Below are positions 34,347 to 46,913 of a stretch of 64,000 nucleotides of DNA, in pieces (position 1 is the stretch's first letter; the number at the start of each line of letters is the position of its first letter). The notes beneath the pieces were generated by a model. It was not told where the DNA came from. It saw only the letters and a list, made by a program, of their open reading frames with translations, and searched no databases. The translations under genes were made by a program, and so were the position numbers. The stretch comes from Porogramme epimiltina (Eukaryota > Basidiomycota > Agaricomycetes > Polyporales > Polyporaceae), in the NCBI GenBank assembly GCA_900155495.1, contig FTLJ01000776.1:1-64000 (forward strand), written 5' to 3'.

Positions 34347-37300
34347 ATGACTTCCAACATCAGGGACATCCAAAACAAAGACTTCGACTACATTATCTGC
34401 GGTGCGCCCATTCATCCCCTCACCATGCCCTTCAATCATTGATCAGCGCTGTGGCTTCCAGGCGGAGGTGTACGTCTCGTAGATCATCCATCACATTTAC
34501 GACCTTAGCTTAGACTTTTACAGACCGCCGGCCTCACCGTCGCCGCTCGCCTTAGCGAGAATCCCGCCGTCTCCGTTCTCGTTCTGGAAGCCGGCGAAGC
34601 CAACATCGGCGATCCTGCTCTTCGTGGGTACCAATCTCGTTGTGGTCATTTCGCTCCATGCTGACAGGCCCGTAGTCCGGCTTGCTTCATATGGTAGTCA
34701 CTTCGGAAACCCGGCATACTCATGGGACCACAACACTGTGAGTAGCATTGCCGCAGTAGCCGTGTTCGAAGATGAGCCTGACGACATGTAAACAGACCGA
34801 ACAACCATTGACAAACGGTATCTCTCACTCATGGGCGAGGTACGCACCAACATCTTTGCATCAATGTCCGTTCTCAACTTTCTGTTGCAGGGGTAAAGGC
34901 CTGGGTGGCAGCTCTGCCATCAACTTCATGGTGTGGATCAAGCCCCCTGCTGAAGACATAGACGGTCTGTCGTTACATTTTGTAGTGGTTCTATGCCGTA
35001 CTTAATCGATTCTCATCGCAGCGATCGAACGTCTCGGAAATCCGGGGTGGAACTGGAACAACTTCGAAAAGTACATTAAACGGACAGAAGGGTATGTCTG
35101 TCTCTTGCTGCGCGTTCTGCGGCACTGACGCAAGCGCTACTTCAAATAGATACGTACCTCCGAAGGATGGCGTCTGGTTGAACAATGTACCTACGGTGAA
35201 GGCGGGAGGCATGGGGACGAAGGGTAAGGTTTATTTCTAAGAATTCACACGTCGTAGCCCAGATTCAACCCTACCTTCAGGGCCTCTCACGCTGGCATTC
35301 CCCGGCACCGTCAACGAGGGGGAGCTAAAGGTTCAAGAGGCAAGTACTTCCCATTGCGTCGACACAAAAGAACGTCTTGAATGACACAGGCTATCTAGAC
35401 CTTCATCAACGCTGGTATTCCTGTAGCGCCTAGACCTGTAAGCTCTTCTCAACGACCTGCTAGAGTTGTGAAATGAACGTTGTTTCCTTTCTATCTGTAG
35501 TTCAACGGCCAGGTAACTCAAACCATCTTGGTGTGGAACCGATATTCATGAATGTCCCTATAGCCCCACGGAGTCTACTTCGCCCCTTGCACGATCGATC
35601 CAAAGACGCACACGCGCACCTATGCGACTACGGTAGGTTTCGCGCTTCAGGCTCCTTGTTCCCATGGCTCATTCGTATCCTTTCTACAGGCGTTCTACTT
35701 GCCCAACAAGGATAGACCGAACCTCACGGTTCTGGTTGGAGCCCGAGTAAATCGGGTGCTTCGCGCGAACAGAAGCACCTCGGGCTTTATAGCAGACTCC
35801 GTGGAGTTCGAGCATAGTGACCAGACCTATGTGATCCGTGCGGAAAGGGAAATTATACTGTGCGCAGGGTAAGTCATGCACCTTTCGCCGTATAATGATA
35901 AACATATTCACAACAATTGCAATGAAGCGCCTTGAAGACCCCGCAGATCCTCGAACTGTCTGGGATTGGTAACCCCAATGTTCTCCGGCGACTAGGAATT
36001 CCGGCGAAAGTGAACCTCCCTGGAGTCGGGACTAATGCCCAGGAACACATGATCACGACCATCAGCTTTGGTAAGCACCCTGAAGAGTCAGCACTCCGAC
36101 GAATATGTTCTCATACATATGAGCAGAGCTACGAGACAATGTGCCATATGAAACCATGGATTGTTTAGCTGATCCTGAGGTCGCAGCAAAACATCTTGGG
36201 TTACAGTATGCTATCTTCTCTATTCAATCGATAACTTCCTGAAGATGGTATGCAGGGCGTCAGGAACAGGGATGTTCGCAAGTGGCATTATTGGTTTTAC
36301 CTTCGCGAGCTTGAAAGAGATATCCCCAAATGCCAACGCCATCATCAAGGCCGCCGAACAAAAGATCGCGAGGTACGCGGACAGCTATCCACCTGGTCTC
36401 CTAGAGCAGCACAAGATCTCCTTGGAGCGCCTCAAGACCGGTTCTGGCTGCGAATTCATATCGTTCCCTGGGATGGCGTCACGCCCCAGTGAGTTGCCAA
36501 TTTTCGCGGAATCTTTGCGCTATTAACCCTTCACCAACCAGACCCACCCGAGAAGGGTAAGCGCTACATAACATTTTACGTTGCCATGAACCATGCTATG
36601 TCAAGGGGAACTATTGTATGCCCTTTCAAAATGCTACCCTTGTGTAACAATTTGCTCACTTTTATGAAGCATGCCACGTCGAAAGACCCCGCCATGGATC
36701 CCCAATTTGACCCTCACTATCTGGAAGAGGAAGTTGGTATGTGACTGTGGTAACCTCTCAGGATTTTTCATAGGATCTCACGTGCTGCGTAGACTTGCAG
36801 GTGTGGCTCGAAATGGTGAAGTTCGCGCGACGCCTTGGGACCATCTCGCCCCTCAAGGACATGATCGGTAAGTGGTTCGTGCAATGGGCATACTCCCTAT
36901 CAGATTTTAATATCTCCTCACAGCGAAGGAACTCAATCCTGGTCCGGAGGTCAAGACCGACGGGCAGATCGTGGGTGCGTGTCAAGGCTTAATACCCGTC
37001 TTGGCGAGCCGAAGCTCATGTTGCGTCACGAATAGATTGGATTAAGCAGACCATGACGACGACCTGGCGTAGGCTACTCTTGTTATATCTCATGACTGCG
37101 TCGCTCATTCTCTTTCACAGACACTTCCAGCTCGTGCTCTATGCTTCCCAGAACGAGCGGAGGCGTGGTGGACCCTTGGTTGAGGGTAAGTTGGTGGGAT
37201 TTGTTACATTACCGATACCTATCCTAATCCGCATCAGGTCCATGGCACTCAGAAGCTCAGGGTTGTAGACTTGTCTGTCATGCCTATGCAGATAGCAGCG

Positions 37301-37479
37301 CACACCCAAGGTATGTCGCATCACCATAAGATGCGTCCGTTTCTTAAACCTGTCGTGTTCAGCCGCAGTCTACGCGATCGCCGAACAAGGTACGTGGTCC
37401 CTGATGATCAAGTGGACCCTCGTTACTTATCTCGTCCCTCCTAGGTGCCGACATCATCAAAGGCGAGTTCAAGCTGTGA
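34347..37479 (+). CDS. GMC oxidoreductase (alcohol/aryl-alcohol oxidase-like), no signal peptide
   Basis: FAD-dependent oxidoreductase split into many small exons. The first are 34347-34401, 34462-34469 (eight bases) and 34524-34627. The ADP-binding motif DYIICGGGTAGLTVAARLSE is assembled from these three exons and is followed by VLVLEAGEANIGDP. Then ARGKGLGGSSAINFMVWIKP (GMC signature 1), LCAGALKTPQILELSGIGNP (signature 2), LPGVGTNAQEHM, and at the C-terminus TWHTSSSCSMLPRTSGGVVD and MPMQIAAHTQAAVYAIAEQG, giving the active-site His pair as in aryl-alcohol and methanol oxidases. Starts MTSNIRDIQNKDFDYI with no signal peptide, so probably intracellular, and ends GEFKL, which is not a clear peroxisomal signal. 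The substrate cannot be told from sequence. Confidence 0.92.
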
Positions 37480-37965
37480 GACGGTTGCGTTTTGAGACTG
37501 CACGGTGTCTATGCTGAACGAAGGCCTCCGGCGGCACTTATTCTGCTCCGTCCTTGGGTGGCTTCGTGGCTAGTTGTCGTATGCCGCAGGAAGTTCGTTG
37601 TCGTTACTGAGCAATTATGGATATGTACTACAATGTTGTTATACTACTCGATACGATACCCAACTATTGGAATTCATGTTGTTTGTCTCCTGCCTAGCAT
37701 GCAATTACGGGGGTTCGTCGAAGAGGTTTTCGAAGGCAGTTCAACGTCCGCCGTGCCTAGGCTGTATGTAACTGACCTGGTCACATGACATACGCGAGGG
37801 AACTTGAGACGCGGCGTCGGCGGAAGGTCGCGAGCCGCGCGACATCCACTTGTCCGTGTCCCAATCCATCCCGTCCTGCACATCTCCTGGCCGCACACGG
37901 CGCGGAGGGAGGCGTTACTACCCCAGGAGATTATTCGCCTCATCGCACCGCGGAATGCCCGTTAG
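37480..37965. other. spacer GMC / RNF220-like
   Basis: GMC 3' UTR and promoter of the RING gene, and possibly its unidentified first exon(s). A minimal ATG at 37785 begins MTYARELETRRRRKV, but I could not join it with confidence. Confidence 0.35.
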
Positions 37966-39715
37966 CAAGTGCGTGTATTCTCCGCAAAGTTCGATCCGGT
38001 CGCTTATTCTGTGCCCAGAGGCAAGAAGCGCGCAGTGAAGGACGTGTTCAGCGACGATGAGCAGCCCAGCGAAGCGTCCCAGTCCGCCACCCCCGAGCCC
38101 CCGAAGTCGGCGCGAGCTCGCGAGAAGCAGCCCGCTGCTGCGCCGCCGGTGAAGAAACGTACGCAATCTCTGCCAGGGCTGCCAGGCTTCCTCTCTCCAT
38201 AGTAACATCTCTCGCCCGCCATCCCCTTCCCCCTCTGCCCTACAGCCAAGCGCGCGGAGACGCGAAACTGCCCCGTGTGCGACGAGCCCATCCCGCTGCG
38301 GTTGCTGGGGAAGCACGCGGAGCTGGAGGCGGAGCGGCTGCAGGAGATCATAGCGTGCATCGGGTCGACGGAGGTGCTGGGCGAGGCGGAGCCGGACGAC
38401 GGGTGAGTAGCCCCCCTTCCTCCCCCTGCGTGCTCGACTGATGGCCCACTCATGGCCCTGCGACCGCCAGGCTCACCGCGCGCACGCGGCGGTCGGCGCT
38501 GAAGGCGCGGCGGAACCTGCGGCCGGGCGCGCCGTCCGGGTCCGGGTCGTCCGGGCTAGGGCTCGCGCTCGCGGACGAGGCGGCGCTCGAGCAGACGGCG
38601 AAGACGCTGCGCGCGCTGAAGCGGCGGCGGAAGCAGCGGCACGCGCGGCTGCGCGAGCTCACGCGCGAGGACGGAGACGGGCCGTGGTGGGAGGGGCGGC
38701 ACGGGGCGGGCGCGGGCGCGGGGGAGGGCGAGGGCGAGGGGATGGCGTGCCCCGTGTGCGCGAAGTTCGTGAGGGGGGACGTGGACGTCGTCGAGGCGCA
38801 TGTGGACGCGTGCCTTGCGCATGTGCGGATCGTGAACGAGCAGGAGGAGGGGCGGAGGGGGCGGGGGAGCGCCGACGTGGACGGGGACGTTGTTTATGAT
38901 GTTGACTTGGAGGGGGATGACGGGATGGTGGGCGGGGTCATGGAGGGCGTGAGCTTCCGAGGTGCGTGGTGGCTTTGCTCGTCCTTATGTGCTCGGTTGA
39001 CCTTTGGCTCCGTGTAGGCACGGGCTTCGACATCCGTAACAGACGCGACCAGGACGTCGAAGATGATATAGACGTCGACGGGGAGGACGAGACTATGTTC
39101 GGTGCTGCGCAGTTTACTGAGCAGGACGTCCTCGCGCCGCAAATGGAGCCCGTGGACATCGACGGCGCGGTCTCGGACGCGGGCACTGATGTCAACGTCG
39201 GTGCCGGCGATGCTGCAGGGGGAGGTTCGGCAAGTGGTGAGGCGAGAGAACCCAAGAGGGGGAGCACCTTGAGGGACCTCGTTGCCGAAGGCAAGGTCAT
39301 TCGCCAACAAACCAGGGAGGCAAAACACACAATGGATGAAGTAATGGGACTAGGAGATACGGACCAGGCAGACCTTGCGATAGAGCTTGCCCGTAGGGCA
39401 GGGGACCAAGGTGCACTTGTGCGTGCGCTGGAGAGCAAAGTGCTACTTTTGGTAGGTCATACTTGCTTTATTCCACCCAAAGTACGTCTCAAACTGACAT
39501 ATGTTCGCACGACACAGGAATCTACCAAGGTCTCCTCATCCACATCCCTCCTTTGCCGCATATGTTTGGATCCCTACACCGAACCCACGGTTTCCACTGG
39601 GTGCTGGCACACATGCTGTCGCGAATGTTGGTTGCGGTGTCTGGGGTCAACCAAGCTTTGCCCTATTTGCAAACGTATCACTGGGGCGGCCGACTTGAGA
39701 CGAGTATACCTGTAG
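37966..39715 (+). CDS. RNF220-like RING E3 ubiquitin ligase (5' end unresolved)
   Basis: Exons 37966-38158, 38246-38402, 38471-38961, 39018-39451 and 39518-39715. Two C2HC-like zinc motifs come first (NCPVCDEPIPLRLLGKHAEL and MACPVCAKFVRG...VEAHVDACLAH), with the conserved SFRGTGFDIRNRRDQDVEDD after the second. An acidic linker and a helix (LRDLVAEGKVIRQQTREAKH) follow. The last exon has the RING finger CRICLDPYTEPTVSTGCWHT then CCRECWLRC...LCPICKRIT and ends DLRRVYL, the hallmark C-terminus of RNF220 proteins. E3 activity is inferred from the family. The reading frame has no ATG before 37966, where a TTAG acceptor may stand, so at least one short upstream exon with the start codon is missing from this model. 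Confidence 0.85.
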
Positions 39716-40565
39716 TTTTCACGTTTTGTACATTGCTATCGTTGCTTTGTGTTATGCTATCAAAAGTAAGAGTGTTATTTTGCTGTATGGACGCGTGACG
39801 ATTACAGGGAAATAAGAGGGTTGCAGTCATATCTGGCCTTGTCATGTCTTCACTGCACAACGCATAAACCTTGCCGGAGGGCAGGTTACAGGTGGAGACT
39901 GCTCTGGACGTCTTATGGACGCCACCACGACGTATATAATCACACTGAGGGAGGGGTGCAAATGGGACGGCGGACTCACCAACAACGTTATGTAACCGTC
40001 AACCATCGTGCGCACACACACCTATCTTCTGAACCAAGTGAAGTGGGCTGGAATTATACGGCGGAAGTACTATATATACATCGGGACGTGTGCGGTCATG
40101 CCAAGGGACTAATGAGCCTGCAACAACGGGTTAGCAGAGACGCAATAAGGACCACGGTGAGGAACGCACTTGATCAGCGAAGGCTGAGGGTTGCTCCTCG
40201 TGTACCCAACGTAAATGATGAACGGAATCCAGGCGTAGTGGACGGCAATCTGGGGACACATATAGTGTAAGGGTGGACGCTATACGCAAGGGGACGTGGC
40301 ATTGTGGACATACGCGCGCCATATCAACGGCCTTGATGATTCTCTCCTGCAGCAGCATCATAAGCAAATGACGGAGTATAAGAAGCCGAAGTGGCTCACT
40401 TTTGTCTCTTCTGAGGGCATTTTGGGAGGAGGATGGTGACCGACGTGGAGGGAGGGGTAGAGACCGCGCCGGGCGTTGCCGACAACTTTTTGGCCGGCAC
40501 GGGCGCTTCTTCAAACGAAGACTCCGTCCCGCGTCCTCGACTTTCACCGGCAAGACATCTCTAAA
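39716..40565. other. spacer RNF220-like / eIF3f
   Basis: RING gene 3' UTR and eIF3f promoter. Contains an AT-rich patch at 39930-40080. Nothing recognised as a gene. Confidence 0.4.
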
Positions 40566-41761
40566 ATGCCTCTCGGGCCACCCTCCTCCGCTGTCTTTCT
40601 CCAAAATGCTGCGCCTGGATTCACATCCACCCCCGGGTATGCCTTTGCCATTTTATCTCCTTGGACGAGCATTAATCGGCGTTGTGCGATCCGCTAGGCG
40701 CACCCCTACCTCCGTTACGGTCCATCCAGTTGCCCTCTTCTCGATCCTAGATCACTACCTCCGCCGGACAGATGCCCAGGACCGTGTTATTGGGACGCTA
40801 CTTGGGACGCGGTCGGATACGGGAGAAGTGGAAGTACGCTCTTCGTTCGCTGTGCTCCATAGCGAGACTGCGGACCAAGTCGCGGTGGACATGGAGTACC
40901 ACCGCACGATGTTCGACCTCCACCACAAGGTCAGCCCGAAAGAGGTCATCGTTGGATGGTACGCTCCCATTTCCCCGTTATCTGTTTGTGTTGTGTGTTA
41001 AGGTTGTGGGCTGGTCAGGTACTCGACCGGCTCGAACCTGAACACCTTTTCCGCCCTCATCCAAAACTTCTACACGCAAGAAACCGCACCCCACCAAGCA
41101 ATCCACCTGGCGCTGAACACTGGTATTGAGGAGGGGCAGCAGGCCGGCGTCCAGGCATATGTCGGGTGAGTCTCGAGACAGGGAGAGTTTCGCCAAGATC
41201 TAACCGAGATTGCCTTCGCCAGATCGCCCGTGGGTGTGAACCCGAAGCCAGAAAACTGTGTTTTCGTGCCCATCCCTTGCGAGCTCCGATTCAACGACGC
41301 TGAGCGCAGTGGCCGTAAGCCATCAACGTTATTCTCGCACGACCACTGCATTGACATATATTCTACCCCTAGTCGACCTCCTCACCTCCAACCTCTCCAA
41401 CTCCGCCGCCACCTTCACTAACCCCGCGAGCGACCTCGAGCTCCTCGAACGCGCCCTCCTCTCCGTCTCGGAGATGCTCGACCGCGTCTTATCATACGTC
41501 CAATCTGTCCTTTCTGGGGAGGTGAAGGGCGATTCGGCGGTTGGCCGTTACCTGATGGATGCCCTTGGGCCTAGTACCGAAGATCTGGAGAAGGGCGAAT
41601 TCAACTCTCACCTCCAGGTGCGTTTTCTTTATGCCGGTTGTTGTGCTTTTGCGCTGATCCCCTTCGCTTGCCAGGATACCCTACTGGTCTCGTACTTGGC
41701 TAACCTTGTGAGGTCACAAGCGGAGGTATCCTCGCGCCTCGCGCTGGTGAAGGCTTCATAG
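40566..41761 (+). CDS. eIF3f: translation initiation factor eIF3 subunit F
   Basis: MPN-domain subunit of the eIF3 complex that helps load mRNA on the 40S ribosome. Exons 40566-40636, 40698-40958, 41019-41165, 41223-41314, 41373-41617 and 41675-41761, about 300 residues. Starts MPLGPPSSAVFLQNAAPGFT, then the MPN domain: TSVTVHPVALFSILDHYLRR, RVIGTLLGTRSDTGEVEVRS, SPKEVIVGWYSTGSNLNTFS and ALIQNFYTQE. It has no JAMM zinc triad (no EVVGWYHSHP-type His pair), as expected for the non-catalytic MPN of eIF3f. The C-terminal helices are LDLLTSNLSNSAATFTNPAS, LLERALLSVSEMLDRVLSYV and LLVSYLANLVRSQAEVSSRL. The stop is 66 bases from the convergent ureF stop. Confidence 0.96.
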
Positions 41762-41827
41762 TCGTTGTATCGTATATCGTGGGTATTTGTATCGAGTGTA
41801 TCCATAGTGGACACGCGCGTGTACTGC

Positions 41828-42794
41828 CTAGCTGTTGAAAATGCGCGAATGCTGTAGATCATGGCGGGCGGCGAGGATCTCCCCAAGGGGCCAAGTCATA
41901 GCAGGTTCTCGGATGACGTCCTCGTCTTCTTGCGTCGAGTCCGCTTCGGCAAATAGGGCTGTTGAAAGGAACTTGCACCGTGCCATTTCGGTATCGACCA
42001 GGGGTCGCACGGCGTGCAAGAGTAGCTGTTGAGCTGCGTATGGTCCGATTGTGTTGAGACGGACAGAGGAAGACAGAAGACTTCGCGCCTGCAAGAACAA
42101 ATGGAGGTATTGGCTCCGCTCTGTATAACGGATGGGTCGCGTGTAATACGCAGGGATGAGATAACATCGATGGCGCACAACAACGCTCGCTCGCACCAGT
42201 AGAAAGCCCTAGAGCCGCGGTCAAGACGCCCCAACATATCGGAAGATGGCCGTGTGTTTCCTCGCGGCGGACAAGAAGCTTCAAACGGTCCACCAATGCT
42301 GCCGCGCGCTTTTCGAACTCCAACGCGGCGGGGTCGCTGGTCGAGTCGAGATGTCGCGCGAGTCGAGGGGCGCAAAAGCCTTTGGAGAAGAGCGTAAGAA
42401 GCGCGACTCCCTGTGATTTAGAGGCACGTCGCGCGATGTGGTTCAACGTCATGGTCTCGTAAAGGTCGTCCAATCCCAGGATCCGAGCGACCGCACGATC
42501 AGCGAGGTCTGTATCACCAGGGGAGGTGGAGGACTTGTTGTTTAAGAATTCTTCTGCGACACGGTGCGCGTCGAGCACAAACGGAAGCGCGGAGTGCGCG
42601 TAGGTGGCGAGGCTGTCGCGGAGGAAGTTGACGGTGTAATCCATCTTGTCCGGCGGGGAACCAGACGAGGCGGGGGTGGAAAAGAAGCCATGAGTGACGT
42701 ATGATTCCAGGCCTGCAGACGCAACAAAGGAGCCGGTGGGGAGGTTGCTGTCGGAGAGAAGAAGGAGGATGTACGCCTCCTGGTCGCCGTCCAT
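41828..42794 (-). CDS. ureF: urease accessory protein UreF
   Basis: Chaperone that, with UreD and UreG, inserts nickel into urease. Two exons on the minus strand, 42794-42197 and 42120-41828, about 297 residues. Seen: AYILLLLSDSNLPTGSFVAS then AGLESYVTHG (the UreF signature LLLLSDSxLPxGSFxxSxGLE), NFLRDSLATYAHSALPFVLD, LDDLYETMTLNHIARRASKS, HLPICWGVLTAALGLSTERS, RLNTIGPYAAQQLLLHAVRP and the C-terminal LAARHDLQHSRIFNS. Removing the 76-base intron 42121-42196 joins GLST to ERSQYLHLFLQARS in frame. An in-frame ATG at 43007 lies upstream, but only DGDQEAY onward resembles the family. It is divergent from VAC14. Confidence 0.96.
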
Positions 42795-43039
42795 TGTCGC
42801 TCGGGATTCGTCGGGTAGCGCAGCAGCACGGTGGCCGGTCCGAGGGCGAAGGATGCGGACGAAGGAGCGATGAGTGCGCAGGCGCCGGGACGCGCGCACC
42901 TGCACGCGTCCGCCGGATCGCGCGGTGTTGCTCTGCCACCATCTCTCCGCATCCCCTCTGCCTGCATGGGCCACTGCCCGCCGCTCACGATATCTCCACG
43001 ACGCCACTTGGGACCATAGTGCTGGAATAGTTGTCCATC
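42795..43039. promoter_or_regulatory. divergent promoter ureF / VAC14
   Basis: 245 bases between the two start codons. No TATA box visible. Confidence 0.45.
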
Positions 43040-46000
43040 ATGGGTGAGGCAGACCCTCTGCTTTCCCCGCCATGAGTTAACTGTGCATATAGACTCGAGC
43101 ATATCGAAACAGTTGGTGGATAAGATGTATGAGAAGAGGAAGGCGGCTGCACTCGAGTTGGAGAAGTGAGTGATATGCTTCTGATACAACGCGTCGAACC
43201 AACAACCAGACTTCAGACAGATACGAGAATGTCACCAGCAGGGGGACCAACGCCGGATCAACCAGATTGTGGAGCAGCTTGTGGACATGTTCAGCAATCC
43301 CGTTAACCCGCTTCATATGCGCAATGGAGGGCTCATTGGTCTCGCGGGCACCGCCATTGCCTTGGGCGTTGACATTGCGCCCTACATGGACAAGTTCGTG
43401 GAACCCCTGCTCGTGTGCTTCACGGACCCGGAGAACAGGGTACGGTACTTCTCGGCGGAGTGTCTCTATAATATTGCCAAGGTCTCCAAGGGGGAGATAT
43501 TGGTATACTTCAATCCGATATTCGATGCACTCAGCAAGGTATGTGCTCATAATTAAACCCTTCCGGTTTAAATGCAAACCCATACCAGCTTGCCGCAGAC
43601 TCGGAGCTCTCCGTCAAGAACGGTGCAGAGCTATTGGACCGCTTGCTGAAGGATATTGTGGCAGAGACCGCCTCCGTGTATATCCCGCAGTTCGCCGAGA
43701 CGGAGGCTATCCGACGGAAAGCTGATGAAGCCAGCGGCATTCTTGTCCCACACCCAGACGACATCGCAAATGGAGCGGACATAGGCAATGCGCGCAAGGC
43801 CTTCTCCCTGGCACACTTCATCCCTCTCCTCTCAGATAGGATATACGTCCTTAGCCCTTTTACTCGGAGCTATCTCGTTTCGTGGATCACAGTGCTCGAC
43901 TCTGTTCCGGAGCTGGAATTGATAACTTACCTTCCTGACTTCTTGGATGGTCTTCTGTGAGTGCCCTTATATTGGTCCCGTTCGCTCTCTGACTCGCAAA
44001 AATGTAGCAAATATCTGTCAGACCCAACAGATGACGTAAGAGTAGCCACCGAAGGTCTCCTCGCCGATTTTCTGCGGGAGATCAAGGACGTTACCGCCAT
44101 CCAGAGGCGTCATGAAGAACAGCTCAAAGTAAAACGAGAGGCTACCGTCACGGAGGCGTCGCGTCGTTTGGAGGTTGAGAAGGAGAGAGAAAAGCTCCCT
44201 GAGATCACTATGGACCATCCCGAAAGGGCTACTTTCATTTCGGAGAACGACGAGGTTTTCGATAACGACCTGGAAACCCCTGACGAGAAGCACCCAGAGT
44301 CAGAGCTCCGTGACACCGGAAGTAAGTCAATGCGCGTTGTTCGGGGTTCAATCGTTTGACAAGTTTATAGCCTGGATCCCGGGACAAGGCGTTAGGATAG
44401 ATTACGCAGCAATTGTCGAGATTCTTCTCCAGCAACTGGACGATCAACGTGAGCTCTTTGGTTGGGCAAAAATCAACCACACCACACTGATGTTCTTTCC
44501 AGACGATGAGATACAGCAATCGACTGCTCTCCGATGGATGGCGGAGTTCTTGAGCATCAACCAAGAAGTCATGATACCCTTTACGCCTCGCCTGATCTTG
44601 GCTATCCTTCCCAACCTCGCACACGATGTGCCCATGATCCAACTTGCCGCCATTCGCACCAATCAGGCCCTCATGGATGTCATCCTTTCTCTCCCCTCCC
44701 CTCCAGACCCTTCTCCAGGCCGCCAGATAACAGATAGGTCGTCTGTGGCGTCAAGCACCGTCCCCTCTTCGCCACCCCCGCCTATACCGGTCCCAACAAG
44801 GCAGGCTACAACGGGAAAGGAGACGACTATCGGCCGTGACGCTGGCTCGGCAGAGTCCCCGCCGGAAAGCACGAACCAACAGGCTGCTGCGTCGTCGACG
44901 CTCACTGCCCAGATGAAGGCTCGGTCAGGCACAGTCTCAGGCGAAACTCCTTCACGCGTTACCCCTGATAGTGCACAACTCCAGAACAGTCGACCGGGGT
45001 CACCCACGTCTGCTATGAGTGTGCTGCAGCTGCAACAGTCACCAGAGTCGTCGATGTTACAAGAGAAGGAGCAGATCGACTATCAAACGACCGTCAATGC
45101 GTTGACTATACAGTTTTTGAGCGAGCACGAGGAGACGAGGGTAGCTGCGCTCAAGTGGTTGATCATGCTTCACCAGAAAGCCCCGAAGAAGATCCTCGCA
45201 ATGGACGACGGGACATTCCCTGCATTATTGAAGACGCTGTCCGACTCGTCTGAGGAGGTGCGTCGATACCTTCCTTTTTCGTACGTGTGGCTTGACGATA
45301 TTTCAATAGGTCATCAAACAGGATTTGCAACTGCTAGCCCAGATCTCATCAAGCTCGGAGGAGGGATACTTCAAATCGTTCATGAACAACCTATTGGAAC
45401 TTTTCAGCACAGACAGGGGTCTCCTAGAGTCGAGAGGGAGCCTTATCATCCGACAGCTGTGCCTCAACCTCAATACCGAGCGCATATATCGGACGTTCGC
45501 CGAAATCCTGGAGAAAGAGGAGGACTTGGAGTTTGCCAGCGTCATGGTGCAGAAACTCAACATGATTCTGATCACATCTCCGGAACTTGCAGACTTCCGG
45601 AGAAGGCTAAAGAGCTTAGAGACACGGGTGAGTTGCACAATTCCCTAGCCTTTTCGTCGTATTAATCGGATATACAGCAAGATGGGCAGGCGTTGTTCAC
45701 CACTTTATACCGGTCCTGGTGTCATAACGCTGTCGCGGTGTTCTCCTTGTGTTTACTGGCCCAGGCGTACGAACATGCGTCGAATCTCTTGTACATCTTG
45801 TACGTTTCGCTTCGGTGTTCTATATATTCAAGGATCTTACTGTCATTGCTAGTGCCGATCTTGAGATCACCGTGCAACTGTTGGTGCAAGTCGACAAGCT
45901 CGTCCAGCTCATTGAGTCCCCGGTGTACACATGTGATGCCATTCCATTCACTCAACCATAATTAGAACTAACCTTGGGTGACAGATCTTCGGTTACAGTT

Positions 46001-46650
46001 ATTGGAACCCGAGAAATATCCATTCCTCTTCAAGTGCCTCTACGGTCTCTTGATGCTGCTCCCCCAGAGTTCCGCCTTCCTCTCCCTCCGGAACCGTCTC
46101 AACGCAGTCAATTCTGCGGGGTTCCTTCACATTGCCCCGAAGTCGTGCGTGAACTACTTCGTTCCTATTCGACTTCGACCCCTAATCGATGTCACATAGA
46201 ACGGTTGGGAATCTATCATCGACTCGTTCGAAGCTCGGCAGGGAGGATATCAAGTGGCAAGAGCTCCTCCAGCACTTCCGCACCGTTCAGATGAAGCACG
46301 AGAAGGCCCGCCGGCAGGCGCTGGGCACCGACGTGACCTCTTTCACGGCACACCCCTACACGAACGGCGTCGATAGCGCCAAACCCCCCACACCGCCCTC
46401 CGGTTCCGGCACGAGCTCATTGCCACCGCCTTCGGCTCGTCGCAAGGTAGCTGGGGACGGCCCGTTGCGGCCACCATCGCGCACGGGTGGGATGCTGTCA
46501 CCACTCAACCCCAAGGCGAGGGCGCAGAGCTCACTGGGCGGGAGTGGGATACCAGGTCCTCAACCCCCAGGGAGCCCTACCAGCCTCGCTAGTCAGGCCC
46601 AGGCCCAGGCGAAGGCGAAGAGGGCGCTCAGTATCAGTAGGAAGTCGTGA
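43040..46650 (+). CDS. VAC14: VAC14, scaffold of the PI(3,5)P2 kinase complex
   Basis: HEAT-repeat scaffold that holds the Fab1/PIKfyve kinase and Fig4 phosphatase on the vacuole membrane. Eleven exons: 43040-43043, 43093-43165, 43217-43538, 43589-43956, 44008-44321, 44371-45257, 45310-45627, 45678-45799, 45853-45932, 45985-46144 and 46200-46650. The first coding exon is just ATGG. Joined to exon 2 it gives [20 protein letters not shown], then [20 protein letters not shown], as in other VAC14 proteins. Hallmarks: [80 protein letters not shown] and [21 protein letters not shown] Ser/Pro-rich insert (about 44690-45050) separates the HEAT halves, and the C-terminal 110 residues are disordered. 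Confidence 0.96.
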
Positions 46651-46913
46651 TAGGGTCTGGCATATTAGAGGGACGAGCGTTCATGACGATTATGACACTA
46701 CAATATGTTCATATTTATTTTAGCTTCACAGTTGAATTTGTCCAATGCCAATCAAGAGTGTCTCAGGAGGCAGAATTTGTGTGTACATGATTACTATATT
46801 AAGTGTCAGGGTGGGGAAAGATATAGAGTACTTGGTGATACACACAACATCCGACCTAGATTATGGATACCTGGAAGTGAAACGAACTGGGTGCCGACAC
46901 AGAACGATCTGTG

